Below are positions 34,011 to 46,246 of a stretch of DNA of 64,000 nt, one piece after another. The position numbers were made by a program, and so were the translations under genes. The stretch spans positions 8,233,997-8,297,996 of the forward strand of contig NC_012871.2 of NCBI RefSeq assembly GCF_000003195.3, in the 5' to 3' direction. Below the pieces are notes generated by a model. The model saw nothing but the letters and a program-made list of their open reading frames with translations, did not search any database and was not told the DNA's origin. How positions within the stretch are numbered: the first letter of the stretch is position 1; each line of letters begins with the position of its first letter. The stretch is from Sorghum bicolor (lineage: Eukaryota; Streptophyta; Magnoliopsida; Poales; Poaceae).

Positions 34011-35179
34011 TAGGTTATCCAATAACTGGGAAGAGCCCACTTCTGAATCAAACCTGCATTGCTTTGTTCTCTATACCAGTCCATATGCTTGGGTCATGGA
34101 TGGCGACTCTCCTTAGTTGCCTCAGGCTCTAGTGATGGTGTGAGAGACTAGAGGTGCGTGGTGGTGGTAGGAGTGAAGGATCAGCTTAGGGATGAAACAA
34201 AGTCACTCCTACACTAGAGACGGCAGAGGGCTCCTTGCTAGGAACATTAAGATGAAGAACATATACAGAATGCCAATATTGTACACTCTGCCTTATGCTT
34301 GCTTCACTAATCACCATAGGTGCCGTGGCCTCTTTATTAAGAAAGGTTGTGGTGGAGATAGTTGGATCCAAAAGTTGACATCACAATTTTTCTCAAAATT
34401 GAAAGCATAAGTTGCCATCTCTCAATGTTATGCATAAGTTGTGGAAGAAATTTTAGCTTTATGAGTGCAAGATGAAAAAAGAATTATGTGATATCCAAAT
34501 CAGTGTAGATGGTATCTAGTTTAGTTGCGGATTGCTTTACAGCTTGAACGGTGCCACTATCCCATTTGCCTCGGTTGAGACCATATATAATTAAGTCAGT
34601 TTTTGAGGGCGCACTAATCACATTTTTCATTTTTTAAAAGAGAGAGCTTTGCAAAAGGGCCGCACTGGGAAAGTACAAATATGGTTAAGAGAAATAAGAA
34701 AGAACAGCGAGCATGACCAAAGAAAACTAGTGGCAACGAGAACAACAACAAACACAACTACAAGCAAGCATCTCAACTAAAGATGAAAGTATATCTTCTG
34801 TAGCATCTAAACTTACGTATGGGCTTCACATGCTAGACCATGTATCATGGATGATATATTGGTGACCTGCTACAGCATTGCGAGGTGGACAATGGTACCA
34901 TTACTCCATTATTAGCACTATATTAATTTAGAGGAGTTATAATGGGGATCAACTGGAGATGCTCAAGTGGATCCATTGCTAATATGAAGAGCTGACCAAT
35001 AGCAGGTGGTCAGTTCACTGCTGTATTCCTGCGCTTTGCCATTTAACAGTTCCATGGATGTCGTCTGGACCAGATGACCGAGATCAAGTCACGCCACCAT
35101 TGTCTCAAATCGCAAACATTGTAACACACTTTAAGCATTTACTCCCATCTTACAATCTCGATGTCCTAAACAAGAGACC
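34011..35179. other. R2-associated flank with a relic of the 62321-62635 frame
   Basis: The part 34015-34090 (CCAATAACTGGGAAGA, CTTCTGAATCAAA) matches 61880-61960. About 34900-34978, read on the minus strand, contains ATGGATCCAC and CCCATTATAACTCC in the same order as the first codons of the unknown frame at 62635. The part 34990-35179 matches that frame's upstream region at 62640-62820. The portion 34100-34890 is unassigned; its short frames have no recognised motif. Confidence 0.4.
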
Positions 35180-37188
35180 TGGACAATTATTAGTTTCCTG
35201 ATATCTCCCAGTGATAAGTAACCTTAAGACTTCATTATGAATATAAGTATACTACAACTGTGGCTAGGCGGCCCAGTCCTAAACATGCTACTAGCTTTGA
35301 GGCATTGCGATCCACCTATTGATCCATTTGCAGGTGTAGAGGCGGCGTTGTTCAGTAGTCAGTTGGGAGTGTGTGAATGACCAGATAGATGTTTACTCCT
35401 TTACACGTATGAAGCAGAGCTCGGTCATTCTGTGGACTTCAAGTACACTCCACGAGTTATGATAAATTCCAATTTACTGGTGCCAATTAGAGTAATCAAT
35501 ATACAGTGCGCATTATTGCTTAGTATATTTCAATGATACAGTAGCAATAATAGTCCCAAAAACACTTCTCCTAAATCAGTGTTATAGTATATTGCATGAT
35601 TCATCCAATCTAGTAGTAACGGTCATGTGGTACAGCTGTGTGCAATACTTACTTCTTGTGGTTCATTTTTTCGGATGGTTGCTGCTACAAGAACGAAACC
35701 AGTGCAGAGTGAACCTACACAAAAAACATGTCCTCGACAATGACATCTGTGAGTTATGTGGACAATATGCAGAAAGGTGTGATCATCTCATCTTCCAGTG
35801 CTTGGTTGCTAAGGAATTCTGGAACTACCTTGGCTGGCGCAATCTTCGGATCCTAGCAGTGAATCAACTTTGGGAAATGCCCAGGCCGGTAGGTGCCCCC
35901 CAAAGTTCTTCTCGATGATGGTTCTTCTATGTTGTTGGGAAATTTGGAACCACAGACACGATGTCGTCTTCCGCCAGCTTCAGCCTTGCCTGCGACGCTT
36001 GCTGGCCGCTTGAAAGGAATCTTGCTGGCTGTGGAGTTGCTGGCTAAAAATAGATGATCAATGGATAGTTGACAGATGGTGTGAAATGTTTGAACTAATC
36101 TCTCCCCATCCCCTAGAAATGTAACCTCAATGAAAATGGGTCTCCCAACTCTTTAGCATTACCACAGACCTGAATATCCTTGAGGGTTTCAAAACCCCCC
36201 CAAGGAAAGCCCTAAAACTGCCAAGGAAATCAATACTAGCGGCTCATACTTAAGGAATGGCCGCCAAGGGCAGAGAGCTGAGACAGAGAAATAGCAATTC
36301 CTTGAGGGTTGAATCGCCAAGGAAACACATAAGTAGTCAGATTTTTAACACCGCTAAGGAAATGAAACAACACTCAAGCTAGGATATTATTCAGGTGGAG
36401 TCACCCCTCCATCTACTGGCTTGAAGTAATCAATGGAAAATTATTCAGGCAGAGCTCTCACCCCTCCGGTGACATCTTCAAAAAAAAAAAACTTCTTATA
36501 TGTGGAGTTGTACATTAATTCGATATCCTTACTTTTTCCTTGAGCGATATTCTGTATCACAGTATATCTTTTTGTTGATATAATCTTTTCTTGATACCAA
36601 AGGTCAGTCTCAATTATTGTGCCAAAGACTTCTACTAAAAAGATGGATTCTTATATATATTGGAAGTGTATGGGTTCCTTCTGCTGTTATTAATATATAA
36701 CCAATGGCTCATCAACTCAACTACTGACAACTCATTTCAAACTAAAAGGTGAAAAAGAAACCAGTGAATATACACAACCAACAGGCAGCACAACATCAAG
36801 TGGATATATATCACCTCAGACAACTCAAAGTAGAACATGCTTATAGAAAGAACTAGAGTAACACCCATCACTGCCCAAGTGACTTGATATTAGGTTCTAG
36901 TGCTACATAGTTGGAATGGGACACATCTGGAATGCCGTCCTCTCATCTATAGGCCTGCAAGCCTCCAGCTGGCACGCTTTGCATGGTTGATCAGGATGAC
37001 TTGGCTCGACCCCTTCAGTCAAACGAGCATCATGCAGCGAATCTACTGCTCTGAACCAGGAACTCGGAGATGTCGATGTCAGAGTGCACATTCAAAAAGT
37101 CTTGTAACATGGTGCCTCACGTCTAACTAGTGGCCCCTCAGGACTGGCCATCCGTACGTGGACTTATTCTTGTACGAACGAACCAGCA
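35180..37188 (+). repeat. R2 repeat copy C, interrupted by a LINE
   Basis: The left part runs to about 35650, then a LINE (35655-36491), and R2 resumes with ATGTGGAGTTGTACATTAATTCG, AAGGTCAGTCTCAATTATTG. At about 36715-37030 the block with CACCTCAGAC...CATCTGGAATGCCGTCC lies in the opposite orientation to copies A and D-F, while the DNA on both sides keeps its orientation. The same inverted state is found at 61165-61420. The copy ends where the Helitron begins. Confidence 0.55.
35655..36491 (+). mobile_element. 5'-truncated LINE, 3' end
   Basis: The segment encodes a zf-RVT domain: VNLHKKHVL, then CELCGQYAERCDHLIFQC, with WNYLGWRN. The frame ends at 35918 and is followed by a decayed tail and 3' UTR ending in a run of A (36480-36491). 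Other R2 copies lack the insertion between CAGCTGTG and TGTGGAGTTGTAC. ACTTCTT occurs at both edges (about 35649 and 36491) as a probable target duplication. The copy is not functional. Confidence 0.7.
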
Positions 37189-39890
37189 TCGGGAGTTATT
37201 TAAAGTCACACGAGATTGGAGGCACCACAGCGATTCGGCCTCCGTGGCCTCTCCTATGCTCGACGTACGTCGCGCAGCCGTTTTCCACAGCCGCGCACGG
37301 AAACTGCCGGCAGGGACGCACCCACGCACGCCCGTTTGGCCCCTCCTCGCGTCCTGTCCGAAGTGGCGCAGGGCCCAGCACCTCTCCCACACGGTGTCTG
37401 CGTGCCCTCCTCGCCAATCCCCCAACCCCCGCGCCGCCTCCGCCCGTCCTAGCACCGTAGGCGCCGCTCCCTACGCCGCCCGCCCCCATGGCGCACCCTC
37501 CCCGCACTCTCACCGCGCCCCGCGCCGGTCGCCCGTCCTCGCGCCGTGCCCGCCCCTCCCTAAGCCGCGACGCCGCCCGCTCTGTGGTCACGCCGCACCG
37601 AGATGGCGTTGTCCGGCACGATGCCGCCGGCGCTGACCGGCCTCCATGCCCTCCAGGTGCTCGCCGTCTCCCAGAGAGGCCTCCTACGCGGCCAGATCCA
37701 GCAGGGCATCGGGGACCTCACCTCGCTGGTGCCGTGCCGAGATCTTGCCCCTGCGCGTCGTGGCAGCAGGCCGCCTCCTTCACGTTCGCGCCCGCCCGGT
37801 CCCCCCCTCCTCGCGTCGCCCGTGTTGGCCTTCGCGACGGCCGCTCCGGGAGCAGGCCAGGGAACCGCGAAGCAGGACAGGGCATGACGGACGGGACCTA
37901 CTCAGCTTGGGTCCATTGGCAGACTGCGGTGGATGCTGGCGCGTTGCGTTGGGCGACAGGAGGATAGGCCCTCGATTGCATCTACCTGCCCCGCGTCGTG
38001 TCCCAAGCCGTACCCGCGTGCGCTCGGCCATGCCTCTGCGGCTGACGGCGCTGTACCTGCTCAACAGTGCAAGGCGGCCTTGCCATGTCGTCTTGGAAAA
38101 TCGCGAGCGGCCCCCCACTGCTGGTGAGTCGTTTCTTCCCCTTTTCTACTCGGCCAGCTGAAGCTCTCGCTCTCTGTCCTCATAAAGTTGCATAGCCTGA
38201 ACTCTCTTGTTTTTGTATTCTCATCAAATTTAGATAGACGGGCTCCAACAATCCCGCGGCTGAGACACTATAGCTTGGTTCATGTCCGTTGTGAACTGTT
38301 GCGTCTTGTGTTGATCTTGGTCGGACAACTGGTTTCTTATTAGTGAATGTTGTCTTTGTAGTTGAGCTTCCCAGCATATGGCGCCGGTGACCTGAACTTG
38401 TTGGAACCTGACGTTCCTCCTTGGGAGCATCGTTAGAGAAGGTGTGCGGTCTCTTCCTCGTCGGCCTATTCTGGGTATTGAGTCATAATATGTTGCTTTG
38501 GTCTGCTACCGAGTGTTCTGCAAAGATGTCTCCTTTTTGGTCTCGCGGTTTTATAAAGCCACTTGTCAGCCCTCTCTTTTAAATTGATTCTTATGTGCCC
38601 TTGTTGCAAGGTGTGTCTCATGGTTAGAGCTGAAGTTTAGGTAACATGCTGCTAAATTTTTTGCTGACTTGCTTCTTATATGGCCTGTTTTCGTAGTGTG
38701 TACTTCCGGTATACTTCTATGGTTCTTGTCTTTGATGGTTTTTTAATGTCCAAACATGCATGCATGCTTGTACAGCTCCAGCTGGTCCTACTGTATCATC
38801 ATGCTTCGCCACTGCTACCAATACCAGTGTTGGAATGAAAAGTGCTGCTCAGTGCCCAGTGGAAATGAAATAACAATATTGATGTGCATATGCACTAATG
38901 CACTTATATGGGTTAATTGTTAGTGATGGGCCTGTAGATTAAAAACTTTGGCCAGGCCAGCTTTTCGGTTTTATGTGTCTCGTGGCTTGTTTGTGTAAGC
39001 TCTTGCTCTGTTGCATGTCTGTCCCTCCCTCCCCTCTGGTGACGTACAAATTAATGTTCCATATCCAATCTAATCCAAAAACTTACGTGCATTGTTACCT
39101 TGCCCGCTTCCATGTGCAGAGTTGAGATTCGGGTTTCTTTTCTTTGGAAAACAGGGGCAGTGGCGCTGGGATCATTGTCTTCAGGTATTGTAGTTGTTTC
39201 TAACTCCACATGTTATCTATGGGTTAAGCATTGTCTTTGTTTGGTGGCTTCTTGTTGCACATTATGGTTGTGTGGTGTTGGGGTATTACACCTTTGGTGG
39301 CTTGGGCTTCCACTCAGACTTGAAAACAGAAGGAATCCTTCTTTGTATAAGGATGAAACTGGATCAAATAAAAATCCTTTTATGTCAAAACAATGGTGTT
39401 CTTGTGCGATTGAAAACAGCTCAGAACACAAATTCCAGCCCACTTTTTTTATGACTCCCATATTAGACAGCGCCTTGTTTGGAGGTGACATAGAGTTGCT
39501 GGTCCAAAGTACTAACAGCAAAAAAAAAGTTATGTATGAAAATAGTACTATGTGGTCAACTAGATCGGGATTTCTTTTTTCTTCTTTGCGAAATAGCATT
39601 CTATTTCTTAATAGCTGTTTGGAATTCTAGCATTCTATTTCTTAATAGCTGTATGGCTATATAGAACCATAGTGGCTACAGAAGCCATGCATGTAGTGAA
39701 TGATTGTGTACTATGTGGTTGAACAGGACCATAACGGCTGCGAGGCCCTCATGTTCGTTGTTTGTGAATACTCCTTTTCTGCTAAGTTAAAACATTAGCG
39801 ATAAATGTATTTCGTGACATAATGTATATCAGTTGTTCAGATGTTTTTTTCAATCATTGTAGGGCGCCCGAAGGGCGCCGTATGATCTAG
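37189..39890 (+). mobile_element. Non-autonomous Helitron carrying gene fragments
   Basis: The 3' end has the Helitron signature: a hairpin GGCGCCC-GAA-GGGCGCC at 39863-39879, seven bases, then CTAG (39887-39890) followed by T. The proposed 5' end is TC at 37189, preceded by A, so insertion would be between A and T. R2 flanks meet across it: GGACTTATTCTTGTACGAAC on the left, and ATTGCAAATATGGAGTTG on the right. They are adjacent in the R2 copy near 61520-61560. The left 1 kb is a GC-rich island with gene-like DNA; the rest is intron-like. No Rep/helicase is present, so it depends on another element. The 5' boundary is less certain than the 3'. Confidence 0.65.
37603..37740 (+). pseudogene. 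Captured LRR-like gene fragment inside the Helitron
   Basis: The frame reads ALSGTMPPALTGLHALQVLAV then GQIQQGIGDLTSLVP, with the spacing of plant extracellular leucine-rich repeats (LxxLxxLxL...G.IP.xIGxLxxL). This suggests an exon piece of an LRR receptor-like gene. The frame loses LRR character after about residue 45. The remaining GC-rich frames to 38160 show no recognised motif. A chance resemblance is possible because only about two repeats are visible. Confidence 0.45.
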
Positions 39891-39904
39891 TGTAAGTATG
39901 ACTA

Positions 39905-42900
39905 CTACTCGGATTGCAAATATGGAGTTGTATTTTCCATTTTTTGTCCTCTCTCTTTCTTATGTTTAGAACTGGGATGCATTTGTGCACTCGGACCTCA
40001 TTAGCTAATGTTAGATGCTGGATTCCTTCAATTCCATTATATGTATCAGGAGTTGAATTGTTATTTTTCAGTGTTATTCTCCTTGCTTTTTCGAAATTGT
40101 GCTAAGAACAAAATGACACTTCTCCTAAATCAGTGTTATATAATATTGAAATAGTTGTGTCTTAGAGCTGTATTGTGTTGTGGAGCTGTGCATTAAATAA
40201 ATAATCTTTAGTTTTCCCTTGAGTGACATTCTATATAATGGAATCTATATATGTTGATATAAGATTTTTCTCGACAGTACAATACCTAAGGTCAATGATG
40301 GTTTGTTCTCTTGGAAGTGTTATGGAACACCATGTGCTATACAAAGGTTTGTGGTGTGCCTCTTTCAAAAAAGCTATCAGCATATAGCTGAGCAGCCCAA
40401 CTCCTGATACATAACTTTTATAGATATGTATAAAAAAGTCCAGCATCAAACATTCGAGATGCAGAGAAAGAGAGAACAAAAAATGAGTAAAACTCCAAAT
40501 TACAATTTATTTGAGTAGTCATACTACTTGCATGCTGGTTGTTTTCTGATACTGACTAATTTCAGCTTATTATTACATCTAATAAGATAAGAACAAAACT
40601 ACTGTAGCTTAAGCGAATACTCTGGTTCACACGAATTGAAGCTCCACCTGGTGATTGAAGCTACAATGACTAAACTAAAGCAGCCACTATAACTGGCCTC
40701 ATCATCGTGGCCTCATCTAGAAAAGGGCAGTTTGGAATCAAAAGAAAACAAAAATTATATTGGTACAGGCTCTTAATCAAAGTGACCCCAAGGATGCGTG
40801 CACACAGAAGAGGCACCTTCAAAGACCAGGGATGCTGTTGCTTCCCTGCCAGTTCAAAGCTGACGACGAGGCAGAGGTGCTGAGGACGACAAAGAAAATG
40901 ACCCTGTCCCCCGCGCCCTGGACTGTGGCGTGTTGCGCGACAACCTCTATGATCCTATGTGGACTTGTTCCTGTACGAATGACCTAGAGCGGATGACATA
41001 AATTGAACCAGATGTGGTGTGGCTCCCCTCTCGCGCTTCACGATCCTCGCAGCTCTGGTGGCACCGGTGGACTCAGTCATGGGTTGGGTGCCTTCCCAGG
41101 CCTGAGGGGCCGCTAGTTGGATGTGAGACACCAAGGCTCTTCACGATCCTCCCATCAACGTCAGAGAGTTCCCACTTCCGGAGCAGTTGAGTTCCTGGAT
41201 GACGGTAGTTTGGGTGAAGCAGCTGAGGCAGGTCATCCTAATCAACCACGCATGGGGTTCAGGCTAGAGGTTTGAAGGCCTACGGATCAGTGGGTGGCAT
41301 TCCGGATGCATCCCAATCCAACTATTCAGAACTAGAAACTGATATCGTGGCGCTTGGGCAGTGATGGGTGTTACACTAGTTTTGTGTATACAGGTGTCTT
41401 CTACTCTGAGTCTGAGGTGATATTGTATCCACCAGTTGTGCTGCCTTCACTGATTTCTGATTCTCCTTGCTTGAAATAATTTTTTTGCAGTAGAGCTGTG
41501 AACTCAAGACTTCATTATTGAATATTACTACTGTCTGCAGGCATCGCGAACCACCTATTGCTTTATTTGTAGGTAGAGGTAGCTTTGCTCAGTACTGAAG
41601 TGGGGTGTCTGTGAATGACCTGATAGATGTTTACTCGTTTCCACGTTGGAAGCAGAGCTCATTCATTCTGTAGATTTCAAAGTACTCTCCATGAGTCATC
41701 GATTTAGTGCACACCTTGCTACTCACTACTCTCCACCACCAAAATCACTATCCATTGCTTAGTAGTATTCTGGATAAGTACCAATAATCCTTGATATATA
41801 TGTGCTTTTATCAATATCTAAGGTCAGTTTGAATTATTGTGCCAAAGACGTCTACTGAAAAGTTGGTTTCTTCTCTTCGTTGTGTTATGGAACACCATGT
41901 CCAGTACAAGGGTTTGTGTGGCGTGCCTTTTTTTTTCTTAGCACAATTTCAAAAATGCTAGGATAACACACAAAAATAGTAGCTAAACAATCCATCTCCT
42001 TATATATCTCATTTAGATATATGTAATGGAAAAAATCTGGCATCAGATATTTGGTAATGAGGTAAGAGCGCACAAACGCGTCACAGATGTAAACATAAGA
42101 AAGAGATAGAAGAAAACAACAGTACTGCTCCCAATTGCAATTCGACCTGTCAGTACTTGCATGCTGCTTTTGTGTTATGATACTGACTCACTCCAAACTA
42201 ATTTGGTAACTAATAACATGAGACAGAACTGGAGCTTAGCCAATAATCTAGTTTAATCAAGTGAATGAAAACTCCACGTGGTGTTGGTCTCGCCCTCGCC
42301 CTCGCACTGCACTAGCGAGGCGTGCAGCGCGACGACGACAGCTATCATCCATATGTGATCTTGTTCTTGTATGAACGACCCAGAGTGGACACCTGCAATT
42401 GAACCAGATGTGGCACGCTCTCCTCTTGTGCTTCATGATCATTGCACCTAGCAAGATGAGAACAGAATTGGAGCTTAAGCCAATAATCTGCTAGTTCAAG
42501 TGAACCAAAACTCCACGTGATGGTTGAAGCTACAGCGACTAAACCAAAGGCAGCCGCCACAGTTACTGGCCTCACCCTCGCCTCACCCATCCACAAAGGG
42601 TGGTGTGAAATAAAAAGAACAAAAATTTGTGCAGATTCATAATTAAAATGACCGCAAGGGATGTGCACGGAGCAGACGAGAGGCACATCCAAAGCCTGGG
42701 ATGTCATTGCTGTCCTGGCAGTTCAAAACCACCGACGAGGCAGAGATGCAGAGGACAAGGAAGAGGAAGACCAAATGGCCCTCACCCTGTACTGGCGTTT
42801 GGCAAGGTGTGGAGTGATCACTCACAGATCTAGAATTGCGATTATTAGTTTCCTGATGTCTCCCAGTCACAAGTAAACTGAAGACATTGATATGAACATT

Positions 42901-43430
42901 CTGTTACTAGCTTTGAGGCATTGCGAACCACCTATTATATTGCTGTATTGTAGGTAGAGCTGGCTTTGCTGTAAACGACCAGATAAATGTCTACTCTGTT
43001 TCCACGCGAGAAGCAGAGCTGTGTCATTCTTTAAGCTTCAACTACATACTCTTCACGAGCTGTAATAATTTCAAATTTACTGGCATCAATTAGAGTCATG
43101 AAGTCATCAATATACCATGCACATTCTTTCTACTCACCACTGCCAAAATCAATATCTTGCTAGTATATTTCAATGATATGTACCAATAATCCCAAACACA
43201 CTTCTCCTAAATTAGTTCTATAATATACTGCATGATTTATCCAATCTACCAGATATGGTTGTGCAGCAGAGCAGTGCAAATCTAGCTGGTGTGCTGTGGA
43301 GTTGTACATCAATCCATCATTCTCTGTCCTTGAGCGACATTCTAGAGCCGAATATCAATGTCTTGACGTAAACTTTTAATCTATATCAAAGGTCAGTTTG
43401 AATTATTGTGCCAAATACTTCTGCTAAAAT
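39905..43430 (+). repeat. R2 tandem array, copies D-F, about 1.55-kb period
   Basis: The landmark AAGGTCA (40288, 41821, 43389) recurs at spacings of 1533 and 1568 bp. Other landmarks keep the same order: CATACTTGCATGCTG (40523, 42155), GAAGCTACA..GACTAAA (40663, 42526), GCATCCCAATCCAACTATTC (41307), GCATTGCGAACCACCTATT (42921). Each unit has suffered its own indels. There is a local repetition near 42200-42480, where the GGAGCTTA..CCAATAATCT block occurs twice. No coding function is recognised. Short frames such as 40760-40987 are not conserved between units. Confidence 0.65.
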
Positions 43431-45786
43431 GAAATTGAAAAATCTTACTTGTCAGGCTAACTATGAATTATTCTTACTTCTTATTAGATACTCTGGACCG
43501 GCATGTGGTGCAGAAGGACCAACCCAACTTTGCTGCCATCGGCCTGCATTGAAGAACTCATTTGATCAGCTGTCCATCCCTGTCATGGAAATGGGCAGGA
43601 GTCGCAGGTTCATGTGGAGGAAAGGGACATGAGGCCGGGCGCACCAAACCCTAAGCTCAAACTGATGCACATGCCGGATATTCACTTATGTGCATTCGAA
43701 TCAAGTGACTTGGTGCACCAAAAAAGAAAGTACAGTGTGTGTTCATATCTCTCTTCTCCAAATTAGACGTTAAGATCTGCAGCACCTCTCCTTACATGAA
43801 TCTATAGTAGCAAGGAACAGTTACCTTAAAAGAATCAATTTGGTTGGTTCGGGGAAAGAGAAATATAGAGTAAGACATGTATGTAAACTTCTGTTCCTGA
43901 CCCTATCGTCGTAAATGTCAGCTGATTTGACCACCATTCTCGATCACTTGAGCTAGCTTTCCTTACCAGGTGTGGATCCGTACAGCGATGTTCAGATCTA
44001 TGGACATCCGACCATATCTGTTTTAGCTAGTGTGGATATATGTATTCATATATGGTTCCAATAATATGAATGCTAAATGGATGCATGTGAATTTGTTTAT
44101 CTTTTAATGATTTCTCTATCTATTACTGACAGTTCCTTAATTGTGGGCTCGGTCATCCGATGTTGGTGCAGACAACAGGTCAGCGCAGAGTCATAGCTGA
44201 TTTGCACACCTGTGCGCTGATGCACATTCGCAGCAAGACGTGGAGACAAAACAGGTTCCAGTTTCTTCCATGACGTCCGAAAATGTCTGGTGGCATGTAC
44301 ATGCTGGGCATGTACTATCGTCACCGTCCAAAGCTGCCTCGAGATTTGTAACAATCTTCTCTCTCTTTTGTATTCTTCTGTGGCCATTTTTATTTTTCAA
44401 TGTATTTCCTTTTTTCAATGCCACAGCTCCATGTAGGCGTACCCACGTTCTGCCGCAAACTTCTGGACTGGACTGCAGTGTACTAGCATCGCATCGCTCC
44501 CCTCTCTGACTGTTTTTTCTTTTTTGTTATTTCTTTTTTTTGTTTGCATTAGCAAATAGTGGCGACAACATTAAGGAACAGATGGAGTACATTAGTACTT
44601 TTCATTTATTTCACTAATTATATATTTTTCATAGTTACTATTCTTTGGAACACTTTTTATTGTACCCATTTCGTGATTTATTTCCCATAAATCTGTTAAA
44701 CGCCTCTTTTATACCCATTTCTTGGAACACTTTTTATGTACACCCTCTTTGCACTATTTGCAACACGTAAATACATATTTCAATGTATCTTCTATTTAAA
44801 CCGAGGAGAAAACAGAGAAGAAGAGATAGAACGAGACCACTTTATATGGTATAAAAGAGGTATAGCTAATGTATAGTACCCAACGTATACAAGCAAGAAG
44901 CAATATAGAAATGATGCCGTCATTGTCAGTTGCACGTATCTCGAGGTTGGCTAGACGGCTGGGATAACACCTGCCCAACATGGCCAAAAAACCGCGTTCC
45001 ATGACATCTCCTAGGATGCAAACTAAAAATTTTCTTTGACAAAGGATGTCAGAGGACGTTCTTGTATTTAGCCTATTTCCTGGAGCCTTTCATTCCTAGT
45101 TATATAGGACTATTTATATATATCTTCTCCTTTCTTCCTCCATTTCTGCACCTTATTACCCACTCTTTCTCCTCCACTCTTGCCAACAAACTGAAAGCTG
45201 TCATTCTCCCATTTTTATATTGCCCTTGCTCTTGGTAGTAGTGAACTACTGGCAGGAGCACAGTGTACTATGGTCCTTGTACTAAATATATAATGGCACC
45301 CATATGAATCATGTTCTCCATCTATTTTTTTAATATGCATTTCGTTTTATTTGTTAGGATAATGGTATTACTAATAATTGATTACAATACTAATATTTGA
45401 CTCAGGTGGTCGTTACAAAATTATAATAATGAGCAAGGGTATTTTAGTGGAAATCTAATCACAAATAATCACTGTGTTTCGTTAGATCATCTATTAATAA
45501 AGTAATTCTTGATCAAAGCTTTTCCCAATAATGAAGCACAAGTTTATTGCTAGATTGATTATATAATAAAATGATTGTACGACACAGATATGTTGCATCG
45601 CTTCGTCATGATTGGGTAGCGACAATTGTTCTACTAAGAATAATTTTTCCAAGTACAAGTTTCTACAGTCTAACAGCGATGCATAGTACCACTGGTGATT
45701 ATCTATGTTCCAACATGTCACTCATACCATTTAGCACAATTAATATAATTAGGCTAACTTTATACACACGTGAATGATGAAGTTGT
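43431..45786. other. Unassigned region
   Basis: I recognise no gene or bounded element. A 74-codon frame (43408-43632) and frames at 44097-44424 lack motifs. The part 45100-45240 has a TATATAGGAC-type box and a TC-rich stretch that could be promoter-like, but no coding sequence follows before the CACTA insertion at 45787. Confidence 0.3.
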
Positions 45787-45880
45787 CACTAGTACAGGGA
45801 AGGGCTTTAGCCCCGGGCCGTAAGGGCGTTTAGTCCCGGCTACGGAACCGGGGCTAAGGTTTCGGGACTAAATGTCTCAC

Positions 45881-45985
45881 CTTTAGTCCCGGTTGGTAAC
45901 AGCAACCGGGACTAAAAGGTGTGCCAGAGTGTGCCACCTGGCCTCCACTTTTAGTCCCGGTTGTTGCTACCAACCGGGACTAAAG
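45881..45985. repeat. Left subterminal hairpins of CACTA-2
   Basis: Two near-perfect inverted pairs lie at 45881-45918 and 45948-45985. Each has a TTTAGTCCCGGTTG-like arm, a loop of about 8-10 bases, and the complementary CAACCGGGACTAAA arm. They probably serve as binding sites for the element's own protein. Transcripts through them would fold into hairpins. Confidence 0.85.
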
Positions 45986-45989
45986 ACTT

Positions 45990-46246
45990 TTTTCTTTTTT
46001 CTTTTTCTTTTCATTTGATTTTCTATTTATGGTTTACAATTATGTTATTGTTATTTTCGATTGCGTATTGGTTGCTGGTAGTTTATGGAATGCGCACCTA
46101 CAATTTATATAATTTAAAGCATTACATATAAATATACTATAAAACACTATATATATATAAATAATATATATCTATAGGTCCATAATATAATATTTACACA
46201 TATGCTTCACCGACAAAGTATTTACAACACAATTTATCTCCGCCAC
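45990..46246. other. CACTA-2 3' non-coding part
   Basis: This AT-rich DNA between the left subterminal hairpins and the stop codon of the second gene contains short TATATA tracts. It would hold the 3' UTR and polyadenylation signal. Nothing else is seen. Confidence 0.4.

Noticed and set aside
37130..38161. Several overlapping long GC-rich frames inside the Helitron as genes
   Set aside because: All frames are open because of composition. Only a short stretch at 37603-37740 has protein-family character, so no complete gene is claimed.
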